A DNA stretch of 41,619 bases. It comes from an uncultured Myxococcales bacterium. Lineage in GTDB: Bacteria > Myxococcota_A > UBA9042 > DTJE01. Numbering within the stretch: the first letter of the stretch is position 1; each line of letters opens with the position of its first letter. A program made the position numbers and the translations under genes. The DNA is taken from contig CAINDP010000063.1 in assembly GCA_903847405.1 (NCBI GenBank), positions 1 to 41,619 on the forward strand, read 5' to 3'. Under the pieces are notes generated by a model that made no database searches, was not told where the DNA came from, and was given only the letters and a program-made list of their open reading frames with translations. Shown here in pieces: positions 34,510 to 41,619 of this stretch.

Positions 34510-35211
34510 ATGTCCTTCCATCCGTTGCGGATCCCGGTCCTGCTGTCGATCGCGGCGCTGGCCACGGGCCTGGCGGCCCCTGTCCGTGCGGCGGAGCCGA
34601 CCCCGCCGAGTACCGCGCCCGCGTTCCAGCTGCCTCCGCTGCCCTATGCCCCGGACGCCCTGGAACCCTATGTTTCGGCAAAGACCCTGGGCTTCCACCA
34701 TGGGAAGCACCACCAGGCCTACGTGGACAACCTGAACAAACTGGTGGCGGGCACTCCCTGGGCGGGCAGGTCGCTGGAGCAGATCGTCGTGGACACGGCG
34801 GGCGTCGCCGACGCGACCGCCCTCTTCAACAACGCCGGCCAGGTCTGGAACCACACGTTCTTCTGGCAGGGCATGAAGGCACGGGGCGGGGGCAAGCCCA
34901 CGGGGCGCCTCCTGGAGCGGATCGAAAAATCCTTCGGCAGCTTCGACGCGTTCAAGGAGGCCTTCGTGGCCGCGGCCGTCGGGCAGTTCGGGAGCGGCTG
35001 GGCCTGGCTGGTGCTGGACGGCGACGCCTTGAAGATCGTCAAGACGGCGAACGCCGACACCCCCCTGGCCCACGGGCAGACCGCGCTGCTGACCTGCGAC
35101 GTCTGGGAGCACGCCTACTACCTGGACTACCAGAACCGGCGCAAGGACTTCGTGGCCGCCTTCCTGGATCACCTGGTCAACTGGGAGTTCGTGGCCTCGC
35201 GACTGAAGTGA
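34510..35211 (+). CDS. Exported Fe/Mn superoxide dismutase
   Basis: A 233-residue SOD with an N-terminal signal peptide of about 29 residues (ALATGLAAPVRAAEP, Ala-x-Ala cleavage). The mature part has the first metal His in TLGFHHGKHHQAYV, the second in VWNHTFFWQGM, and Asp and His in DVWEHAYYLDYQNRR. The GSGWAWLV motif and WNHTFFW favour the iron or cambialistic type. It dismutates superoxide in the periplasm, whereas most Fe/Mn SODs are cytosolic. ATG 34510 has GGAG about 10 bases upstream. It follows the glycyl radical locus by about 100 bases, a short region that is more AT-rich than its surroundings. Confidence 0.92.
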   Translation: MSFHPLRIPVLLSIAALATGLAAPVRAAEPTPPSTAPAFQLPPLPYAPDALEPYVSAKTLGFHHGKHHQAYVDNLNKLVAGTPWAGRSLEQIVVDTAGVADATALFNNAGQVWNHTFFWQGMKARGGGKPTGRLLERIEKSFGSFDAFKEAFVAAAVGQFGSGWAWLVLDGDALKIVKTANADTPLAHGQTALLTCDVWEHAYYLDYQNRRKDFVAAFLDHLVNWEFVASRLK

Positions 35212-35274
35212 CGAGGGGGTAGAATCGCCGGCCGGCGGCCGAGGTCGGCCCCCCGTTGACACAGGAGACGCCCC

Positions 35275-36912
35275 ATGACGACCCCCATCGCCCCCCTGAC
35301 GGAACGTCCCGCGTGGAAGGCCCTGGAAGCCCACGCCGCAACCGCCGGAAGCCTGCATCTGCGCACGTTGTTCGCGGACGACCCCGGGCGTGGCGAGCGG
35401 CTGACCCTGGAGGCCGCGGGCCTGGTCTTCGACTATTCGAAACAGCGCGTCACCGACGAAACCCTGGCGCTGCTGCTGCAACTGGCCGATGAATCGGGCC
35501 TGCGGCAAGGCATCGACGCCATGTTCCGGGGCGACCGGATCAACGTCACGGAACGGCGGTCGGTCCTGCACGTGGCCCTGCGCGCCCCCCGGGGCCATTC
35601 GATCGTCGTGGACGGCGAGGACGTGGTGGCCCAGGTCCACGGCGTGCTGGACAAGATGGCCGACTTCGCGGCCCGCGTGCGCGCCGGGGAATGGAAGGGC
35701 CACACCGGCCGCCCCATCCGCAACATCGTCAACATCGGGATCGGCGGGTCGGACCTGGGGCCGGTGATGGCCTACGAGGCGCTGCGGCACTACAGTCAGC
35801 GGGACCTGACGTTCCGTTTCGTGTCCAACGTGGACGGCACGGACTTCGCCGAGGCCACCCTGGACCTGGACGCCGCCGAAACCCTGTTCATCGTCGCGTC
35901 CAAGACCTTCACGACCCAGGAAACGATGACCAACGCCCGCACGGCCCGCGACTGGGCCCTGGCGACGCTGAAGGACCCCGAGGCGGTCGCACGGCACTTC
36001 GTCGCAGTGTCGACCAACGCGGCCGAGGTGTCGGCATTCGGGATCGACACCGCCAACATGTTCGGGTTCTGGGACTGGGTCGGCGGCCGCTATTCCATGG
36101 ACTCCGCCATCGGCCTTTCGACGATGATCGCCATCGGACCCGACCACTTCCGGGCCCTGCTGGACGGCTTCCACCAGATGGACGAACACTTCCGCACGGC
36201 GCCGTTCGCGCGGAACCTGCCGGTGCTGATGGCGCTGCTGGGCCTGTGGAACAACGACTTCCTGGGCGCGGGCTCGGTGGCCGTCCTGCCCTATGAGCAA
36301 TACCTGAAGCGATTCCCGGCCTACCTCCAGCAACTGACCATGGAAAGCAACGGCAAGCAGGTCACGCGGGACGGAACCCCGGTCGTTGTTCAGACGTCGC
36401 CCATCTACTGGGGGGAACCGGGCACCAACGGGCAGCACTCGTTCTACCAGTTGATCCACCAGGGCACCCGCCTGGTGCCCTGCGACTTCATCGCGTTCGT
36501 CCGGCCGATCCACCCCCTGGGGCGCCATCACGACCTGCTGTTGGCCAACGTGCTGGCCCAGGCCGAGGCGCTGGCCTTCGGCCGGACCCGGACCGAGGTC
36601 GAGGCCGAGGGGACCCCGGCGTGGCTGGTGCCGCACCGGACCTTCCCGGGCAACCGCCCGTCCAGCATGCTGCTGGCGGACCGGCTGACCCCGGCGGTAC
36701 TCGGGGGGCTCGTTGCGCTGTACGAACACAGCGTCTTCACCCAGGGCGTCCTGTGGGATATCGATTCCTTCGATCAATGGGGGGTCCAGTTGGGAAAGGT
36801 GCTGGCCGAGCGCATCCTTCCGGAACTGGAAGCGCGCGACGAGCCCCCGCTGGGGCACGACAGTTCGACCAACGCCCTGATCCGTCGATGCCGCACATTG
36901 GGGGGGAAATGA
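35275..36912 (+). CDS. pgi: Glucose-6-phosphate isomerase
   Basis: A 545-residue Pgi of the long bacterial and eukaryotic type. Signatures include [18 protein letters not shown] (residues about 153-170), the SIS phosphate loop SKTFTTQET near residue 207, the catalytic Glu region [26 protein letters not shown], the His in [15 protein letters not shown], and the C-terminal Lys in QWGVQLGK. It interconverts glucose 6-phosphate and fructose 6-phosphate in glycolysis and gluconeogenesis. AGGAG precedes ATG 35275. A TAGAAT -10-like hexamer at 35220-35225 lies upstream without a good -35. Glucose 6-phosphate is also the substrate of the inositol-phosphate synthase at the other end of the window. Confidence 0.95.
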   Translation: MTTPIAPLTERPAWKALEAHAATAGSLHLRTLFADDPGRGERLTLEAAGLVFDYSKQRVTDETLALLLQLADESGLRQGIDAMFRGDRINVTERRSVLHVALRAPRGHSIVVDGEDVVAQVHGVLDKMADFAARVRAGEWKGHTGRPIRNIVNIGIGGSDLGPVMAYEALRHYSQRDLTFRFVSNVDGTDFAEATLDLDAAETLFIVASKTFTTQETMTNARTARDWALATLKDPEAVARHFVAVSTNAAEVSAFGIDTANMFGFWDWVGGRYSMDSAIGLSTMIAIGPDHFRALLDGFHQMDEHFRTAPFARNLPVLMALLGLWNNDFLGAGSVAVLPYEQYLKRFPAYLQQLTMESNGKQVTRDGTPVVVQTSPIYWGEPGTNGQHSFYQLIHQGTRLVPCDFIAFVRPIHPLGRHHDLLLANVLAQAEALAFGRTRTEVEAEGTPAWLVPHRTFPGNRPSSMLLADRLTPAVLGGLVALYEHSVFTQGVLWDIDSFDQWGVQLGKVLAERILPELEARDEPPLGHDSSTNALIRRCRTLGGK

Positions 36913-36980
36913 ACTGTCATATTGTCCACTGCGAATGCGGCCTTTGACGGCCTCCCGAAAGGCGCGCGGCACCCCTCCCC

Positions 36981-37009
36981 TTGACTTTGAATGAATTCAC
37001 CGGCACATT
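36981..37009 (+). promoter_or_regulatory. Possible promoter for the KOW-repeat protein
   Basis: TTGACT (36981-36986), a 17-base spacer, and CACATT (37004-37009), about 50 bases before ATG 37061. The region is locally AT-rich. Confidence 0.4.
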
Positions 37010-37015
37010 CGGCTT

Positions 37016-37034
37016 GTTGCGCACCATGCGCAAC
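37016..37034. promoter_or_regulatory. Perfect inverted repeat in the leader of the KOW-repeat gene
   Basis: GTTGCGCA (37016-37023), three bases, TGCGCAAC (37027-37034). The 8-bp perfect dyad lies just downstream of the predicted -10, where it could be a repressor operator or a 5'-leader hairpin. Confidence 0.55.
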
Positions 37035-37060
37035 GCAGGCACACCACACCGAGGGACAAC

Positions 37061-38365
37061 ATGGCGAAGGATACCCGTCAGGTACTGGCAGACGAATTGC
37101 GCAGGATTCTTGAGGAATTCCGCCGCCTGGAAGACCAGGTGGAGCACATTGCGGCGGAACGGAAGCGCCTCGGGACGATTGCACAGCGGCTGCTGCAGAT
37201 CCTGCGGGCGCAGGCGCCCCGTGGCGTGGATCGCCTGATCGAGGACATGGGGCTGGCCGATACCATCGCCCTTCTTCCGGGCGTCCCGGGGCGCAAGCCC
37301 GCCGCGGGTGGGGCACGGAAGGCGAAGGGTGCGCCGCGCGTGGCGAAGGCGGCCGCCGTTGCCGAGGCCAAGGCTTTGGTCGCGGACAAGAAGGCCGTGG
37401 TCGCCCCGACGCCTCTTCCCAAGGGCTCGCCGGTGCGCATGCTTACCGGAAAGTACAAGGGCTGGGCGGGTACCATCCGCTGGATCACGGTGAAGGGCGC
37501 CACGGTGTCCTACACGGTGGATCTGAATGGTCGCAACGGCCAGAAGGGCCGGAACCAGGTCCGTCACGGCAGCGAAGGGTCCACCTGGGAACTGCTGCCT
37601 GCCGGAACCCCGGCCCCGGTCGCAGCCACCGAAACCAAGGTTCGGGCGCCGAAGCGCGGCGCCGCGGACAAGGCGAAGACGGTTGCCGCGCGTCCGGCGA
37701 AGACGGCCGCTGCGCCTGTATCGACCGAGGTCCTGCCCAAGGGGACGAACGTGCGCCTGCTGAAGGGCAAGTTCCAGGGCGGCACCGGCGTCATCGGCTG
37801 GACCAGCGTGAAGGGTTCGACGGTGACCTACACGATCTACCTGCCGGGAACCGGAAGGAAGCGGGACCGCACGCAGGTCAACCAGGGCAGCCTGGGCAGG
37901 TCCTGGGAACTGGTCAGCGGGCCCGCGCCCGTCGCCCCGAAGGCGGCGCCTGCCGGCAAGAAGGCCCCCCGGAAGGTTGCGGCGGCCCGGACGGTCACGA
38001 AGGCGGTCGCCGCTCCCGTCGCCCCGAAGCCGGCGCCCGACCGCGTGGACGCCCCGAAGACGGTTCGTCGCCGCCGATCGGTCGAGGCGACCGTCGTGAC
38101 GCCCGAGGCCCCGAAGGAAACCGCACCGGTCCCGGTCGCGCCCGCGTCGTCCCTCCCGGCCACCATCCTGCCCAAGGGCACCCCGGTCCGGATGATCACG
38201 GGAATCTACCTGGGGTACGTCGGGGTCATCGCGTCGGTCCAGCCGATTCCCGGCCCCAAGCCGGACGCCGTCTACACGCTGGTCCTGAAGGGCGCGGGCG
38301 GCAAGAAGGGGCGCACGTCGGTCAAGCACGGGTCCCTGGGAAGGACCTGGGCCAAGGTCAACTGA
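37061..38365 (+). CDS. Three-repeat KOW-like protein with basic Ala/Lys/Pro linkers
   Basis: A 434-residue protein of unusual design. Residues 1-60 are a charged coiled coil (LRRILEEFRRLEDQVEHIAA). Three related modules of about 60 residues follow at 119-178, 225-285 and 370-434. Each opens with LPKG and a V-R-hydrophobic turn, then G-x-x-G-x-x-G, an aromatic-rich strand, and ends in a V-x-x-G-S-x-G-x-x-W sequence. The opening K-G-x-x-V-R-x-x-x-G-x-x-x-G resembles a KOW motif. The linkers (60-118, 179-224, 286-369) are rich in Lys, Ala, Pro and Arg, like histone H1 tails. Nucleic-acid or ribosome binding is therefore likely. I know no family with this arrangement. It has its own upstream dyad and promoter-like element. 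Confidence 0.78.
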   Translation: MAKDTRQVLADELRRILEEFRRLEDQVEHIAAERKRLGTIAQRLLQILRAQAPRGVDRLIEDMGLADTIALLPGVPGRKPAAGGARKAKGAPRVAKAAAVAEAKALVADKKAVVAPTPLPKGSPVRMLTGKYKGWAGTIRWITVKGATVSYTVDLNGRNGQKGRNQVRHGSEGSTWELLPAGTPAPVAATETKVRAPKRGAADKAKTVAARPAKTAAAPVSTEVLPKGTNVRLLKGKFQGGTGVIGWTSVKGSTVTYTIYLPGTGRKRDRTQVNQGSLGRSWELVSGPAPVAPKAAPAGKKAPRKVAAARTVTKAVAAPVAPKPAPDRVDAPKTVRRRRSVEATVVTPEAPKETAPVPVAPASSLPATILPKGTPVRMITGIYLGYVGVIASVQPIPGPKPDAVYTLVLKGAGGKKGRTSVKHGSLGRTWAKVN

Positions 38366-38439
38366 CGCGGTTCCGTCCCGGCCAGCCCGCCCTCTGCACC
38401 CTTCCCGAATGACGCTTCAATCGCCGACAGGTTCCCGAA

Positions 38440-41184
38440 TCAGCGGACGTCCTTGCCGCCGGCAGGCACGCCCGGGCACGCCGAGCCCTCGGCCGGCCGG
38501 ATCCGGTCGGCCAGGCCCAGGCCCGTCAGGTATTCCAGCAGGCGCGCCTGATCGTCCGCGGACCAACCAGTGGCGGCGATGGCGTCCTTTTCGGCCTCCG
38601 TCAGGCGTTCGCTGGGCAGTTCGCCGGTGGGCACCAGCGGAAAGCGGTCCCGTCCCGAAAAGACCGACAGGCCCAGGAACGGGTTTTCGACGTCCAGGTC
38701 CAGGATGTCGAGGACCGAGGGCAGCATGTCCAACTGGGACACGAGCCCCTCCTTTTTGACGCCGCGCAGGCGCGTGTCCCCGGGGATGTGGATCATCCCG
38801 GCGAGGTAGTCGAACTGCGACAGCCGACGGCCCCCGTCCGCGCGCCGGAAGGCGCGGGTGACCAGGGCGTGGTCCGCGACGACGACCAGCAAGGTGTTCT
38901 GGAAGTACGGGGAGTTCTTGAAGTAGTCCCAGAAGACGCCGAAGGCCACGTCCGCCGAGTAGATCGAGTCGAGCAGCGAGTTCCCGCCGGCCGCGGGGTG
39001 GTGCCGCAGGGTCGCGTACGGGAAGTGTGTGTCGGTGGTCGCGATGGTCAGCAGGAACGGCTGCGGCAGTTCGCCCTTCTGCAGCATGCCGACCACGGCG
39101 CCGTACAGATCCTCGTCGAACACGCCCCAGGTCTTCACCAGCCCGTTCTTGGCATAGGCCAGGATTTCCGCATCCTCGGCCGTCAGGACCTTGTCGTAGT
39201 GGTGGCGCAGGAACACGCCTGCGGTCCCGGCGAAGGTCCCGTAGTCCGACTGGGCGAACACCGTCGTGTAGTTGCGCTGGACCTTCAGGATGTCGGACAG
39301 CAGCAGGAACCGGGACTTGACCACCTTCGCGATGTCGCCGGACGTGACCTCGCCGCCCCGGCCGAACATGAACGAGCCCAGGTCGGCGATTTCGCCCCGG
39401 AGAGTCGGGAACTCGGAACTCCACAACTTGCCCAGGCTGAAGCTTTCCTTTTCGAAGGCGTGGAAATTCTTCGTCAGGCCCGGCACGCCCTGGGCCTCGT
39501 CGTCCAGCAGGCCGGACGACAGCGATTCGACGATCAGGTAGATGACGTTGGTCCCCGGCGGCACGCGCGGCAGGTCCACGGCCCGGTCCGAGGGCGCCAG
39601 GTAGATGCTGGGCTTCACCAGCGGGTATTCCGGATCGCACGACTGCAGGCGGACGCCCATGGTCTGTTCCAGGCGGCCCAGGTAGTCCGCGTCGAGGGGC
39701 GCTGGAGGCGTCGGCGGGGCACGGAAGAGGCTGCGGACCAGCGGCTCGATCATCTTGAATTCGGGGACGCCCCCGAACGCCTCGAAGATGCTGCCGCTGA
39801 TGTCGCGGCTGGACGGCTGCCAGAAGGTCAGCGTCGCGCGGTGGACCAGCGTCACGCCGACGAAGGCGACCACGGCGTTCAGCAGCAGGACGGCCTTCAG
39901 CCACCGGACGCCGGGACGGGCGGACGGGCGATCGATGGATCGGGCGAACCGGTCCGCCAGCCACAGCAGGAGCCCCACGAGGACCAGTTCGGCGGCCAGC
40001 GTCCCGAACACCCACACGGCCCACTCGGAGGTCAGGAGCGTGGCGTTCTGGCGATAGAAGGCGTGGTACCAGAACTCCTCGTCGGCGTGGGCGGAGGTCT
40101 GGTAGAAGGTCCCCCAGTCCAGGCGGCGCAGGGACGCCGAGATCAGGATGGACACGGACACCACGATCCAGACCGCCCGAGGCGCACGCCCCAGGCGCCG
40201 GGCCCGGCATACGGCGAGGTGGATCGCCATCGCCACCAGCAGCGCCAGCGAGAAGTAGAGGGCGGTGAGCGGCAGCAGGACCTCGCTGAAATCGGCGGGG
40301 GCGAAGTTGAAGGTGCGGATGAGGCTTTCGTGCCACAGCAGCCAGATCGAGCACAGGGTGGCGGTCATGACGGCAGGCGAGAACAGGGCGATCACGCGCC
40401 CCCGGAATCCCCCCTCGCGCAGGGCGGGGGTCCATCCTTCCTTGAAGGCCGGTTTCACGAAACCCAGGACGGCCGCGGCGGGAATGGCCAGCAGCACGGC
40501 GTAGCGGCCGAATGCGACGGGCAGCAGCGGGACCAGGGCCAGCGCCCCCAGATCGAAGAGGACGACCCGCCGCCGCGCCCCGGGCAGGCGCACCCGACGT
40601 GCGTCCCGCCACGCGACGATCAGCCCCAGGACCAGCCCGATCAGCGTCAGCACCCACCCGTACCGCTCGAACACACCGGGCCACGACACGGTGATCGACT
40701 TGTTCGGGTCCCGGCTGGCGAATACCACCGGACCTTCGGGCCCGTCCTCGCGCAGTTCAATCCCTGCCTCGAAGCCGTCGTACTGCCACTTCGGCAGCAG
40801 GCTGACGAAGCGCCCGTGCCGGACCACGGGCCAGAACGGGACCAGCGTTTCCATCTGGAATTCGGCGCGGCTTCCGCCCTCCAGGGGCAGCGTTTCGACG
40901 CGGCTGACGATGTCCTGGCCGTCCCGGGTCACCGAAATCCGCAGGTGCATGGCCCGCGCCGTGTCCGACGGGGTCTTGCGCCGGACCGCCAGGTCGAACT
41001 GGTCGGCCCAGGGGTTCAAGGTTTCCAGGGACCCCGGCGGCAGGTAGACCAGGTAGTTCGGGTCCAGAGTGTCGCTGGCTTCCTCCCCCCCGACGACGGG
41101 GGTGGACGCCACGAGGGCGAATCCCGCCAGCGCGATCGTCAGGCAGACGCGGGCGAAGGAGGGGCGGTATGCGAGTTCTTTCAT
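38440..41184 (-). CDS. LTA-synthase-like membrane phosphoglycerol transferase / sulfatase-family protein
   Basis: A 914-residue membrane enzyme. Residues 1-33 are a signal peptide (LTIALAGFALVASTPVVGGE), and residues 35-170 form an extracytoplasmic beta-like domain. Eight or so membrane segments follow between about 175 and 460, for example WVLTLIGLVLGLIVAW. The last 400 residues are an alkaline-phosphatase-fold sulfatase domain with NVIYLIVESLSSG, FPTLRGE (probable nucleophile Thr), IATTDTHFPY and VVVADHAL. This resembles lipoteichoic-acid synthase and OpgB-type phosphoglycerol transferases, which move phosphoglycerol from lipids to glycans outside the cytosol. The N-terminal ectodomain before the membrane segments is unusual. 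A promoter lies upstream. The ribosome binding site is weak. Confidence 0.82.
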   Translation of the reverse strand: MKELAYRPSFARVCLTIALAGFALVASTPVVGGEEASDTLDPNYLVYLPPGSLETLNPWADQFDLAVRRKTPSDTARAMHLRISVTRDGQDIVSRVETLPLEGGSRAEFQMETLVPFWPVVRHGRFVSLLPKWQYDGFEAGIELREDGPEGPVVFASRDPNKSITVSWPGVFERYGWVLTLIGLVLGLIVAWRDARRVRLPGARRRVVLFDLGALALVPLLPVAFGRYAVLLAIPAAAVLGFVKPAFKEGWTPALREGGFRGRVIALFSPAVMTATLCSIWLLWHESLIRTFNFAPADFSEVLLPLTALYFSLALLVAMAIHLAVCRARRLGRAPRAVWIVVSVSILISASLRRLDWGTFYQTSAHADEEFWYHAFYRQNATLLTSEWAVWVFGTLAAELVLVGLLLWLADRFARSIDRPSARPGVRWLKAVLLLNAVVAFVGVTLVHRATLTFWQPSSRDISGSIFEAFGGVPEFKMIEPLVRSLFRAPPTPPAPLDADYLGRLEQTMGVRLQSCDPEYPLVKPSIYLAPSDRAVDLPRVPPGTNVIYLIVESLSSGLLDDEAQGVPGLTKNFHAFEKESFSLGKLWSSEFPTLRGEIADLGSFMFGRGGEVTSGDIAKVVKSRFLLLSDILKVQRNYTTVFAQSDYGTFAGTAGVFLRHHYDKVLTAEDAEILAYAKNGLVKTWGVFDEDLYGAVVGMLQKGELPQPFLLTIATTDTHFPYATLRHHPAAGGNSLLDSIYSADVAFGVFWDYFKNSPYFQNTLLVVVADHALVTRAFRRADGGRRLSQFDYLAGMIHIPGDTRLRGVKKEGLVSQLDMLPSVLDILDLDVENPFLGLSVFSGRDRFPLVPTGELPSERLTEAEKDAIAATGWSADDQARLLEYLTGLGLADRIRPAEGSACPGVPAGGKDVR

Positions 41185-41207
41185 GACGGTTTCCAGAAAC
41201 CCGGGTG

Positions 41208-41236
41208 AGTATGGCCGCAGGTCCGGTCGGGATCAA
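41208..41236 (-). promoter_or_regulatory. Predicted promoter for the LTA-synthase-like gene
   Basis: On the minus strand: TTGATC (41236-41231), a 17-base spacer, and CATACT (41213-41208), about 24 bases before the start codon at 41184. Confidence 0.5.
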
Positions 41237-41352
41237 GTCTCGACGCCGGACGCCCGGCAGACTATCCTCTTCCCCCGAGCGCGAAGCCGCCTCGGGTCGA
41301 ATGATTGTTGTCGCGCCTGGCGCCGGGAGTTGCTTGCAGTGGTCAGTCCGGA

Positions 41353-41619
41353 ATGAAGACGGGAATTCGAATGCTGCTGGCCCTGGGGCTGGCCACGATC
41401 GTCATCGCGGCGCCGGCCCGGGCGGGCCAGCCTGAGGCCCCTGCCCTGCCGCCCCCCCTGCCGGTCGTCACCGTGACCGCGTCCGTCCCGGCGTCCCGGT
41501 CGTCCACCGCGACCCAGGAACCCCTCTTCCCGAGCGCGCAGGCGCAGGCGATGGGTTTCCTCAGGAAACTCTCGACGGAGCCGAAGCCGACTCGGGACGA
41601 TCCAATGAACCTCCGCGCA
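41353..41619 (+). CDS. Exported protein, N-terminal part (runs off the window)
   Basis: From ATG 41353 the frame is open for 89 codons to the window edge. It begins MKTGIRMLLALGLATIVIAA and PARAG, a signal peptide with an Ala-x-Ala cleavage site near residue 25. A Pro/Ala/Val/Thr-rich stretch follows (APALPPPLPVVTVTASVPAS) and then a more ordinary sequence (AMGFLRKLSTEPKPTRDD). No family can be named from this part. It is divergent from the LTA-synthase-like gene. The ribosome binding site is weak, so the start could be the in-frame ATG six codons later. Confidence 0.55.
   Translation, partial: MKTGIRMLLALGLATIVIAAPARAGQPEAPALPPPLPVVTVTASVPASRSSTATQEPLFPSAQAQAMGFLRKLSTEPKPTRDDPMNLRA

Noticed and set aside
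38788-41208. 806-codon open frame antisense to the LTA-synthase-like gene
   Set aside because: The Gln/Gly/Arg/His-rich product has no motifs. The minus-strand gene has membrane helices and catalytic motifs.

Overview
The window is high-GC DNA from a Gram-negative-type bacterium and is densely packed with genes on both strands. Several features point to a member of the Myxococcota or a related deltaproteobacterial lineage: lipoproteins with Asp/Ala/Thr/Pro-rich linkers, cysteine-repeat lipoproteins, an LruC-domain protein and a clade-like small helical protein. A glycyl radical enzyme implies at least partly anaerobic metabolism. This placement is inferred from gene style, not from a marker tree.

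Layout. 1-3130: the 5' part of inositol-3-phosphate synthase faces away from an overlapping three-gene operon (HAD phosphatase, a nucleotidyltransferase resembling inositol-1-phosphate cytidylyltransferase, and a ROK sugar kinase). Together they look like a route from hexose to activated inositol phosphate, probably for inositol lipids. 3252-5189: an unknown helical protein and a phasin-like protein. 5287-8292: two-subunit class I fumarase divergent from a class II fumarase/aspartase-type lyase. 8299-11584: a SpoT-like HD hydrolase protein, then LarB and LarC for the nickel-pincer cofactor. 11669-19903: an information-processing block with a GGDEF diguanylate cyclase divergent from gyrB, an unknown protein plus a zinc-finger DnaC-like ATPase, recR, dnaX, the SRP RNA gene and tRNA-Ala(CGC).

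19936-21238: an AbiEi-type antitoxin whose overlapping toxin partner is reduced to a fragment, next to the tRNA. 21399-29924: a secreted and surface island with an LruC protein and lipoprotein, a sphingomyelinase-like phosphoesterase lipoprotein, a glycoside hydrolase lipoprotein, a Cys-repeat lipoprotein and small unknown proteins. 30049-34404: a glycyl radical enzyme of unassigned substrate, its activating enzyme (carrying a +1 frameshift inside the radical-SAM cysteine motif) and an FMN split-barrel protein. 34510-41619: an exported Fe/Mn superoxide dismutase, glucose-6-phosphate isomerase, an unusual protein with three KOW-like repeats joined by Lys/Ala/Pro-rich linkers, an LTA-synthase-like membrane transferase, and the start of an exported protein.

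A coherent set of vegetative promoters (TTGACN, about 17 bases, then a -10 element that is often TAGNNT) can be read in front of many genes. The candidates for new biology are the inositol-activation cluster, the glycyl radical locus, the KOW-repeat protein, the protein pair behind gyrB, and the possible supercoiling-sensitive element at the gyrB promoter.
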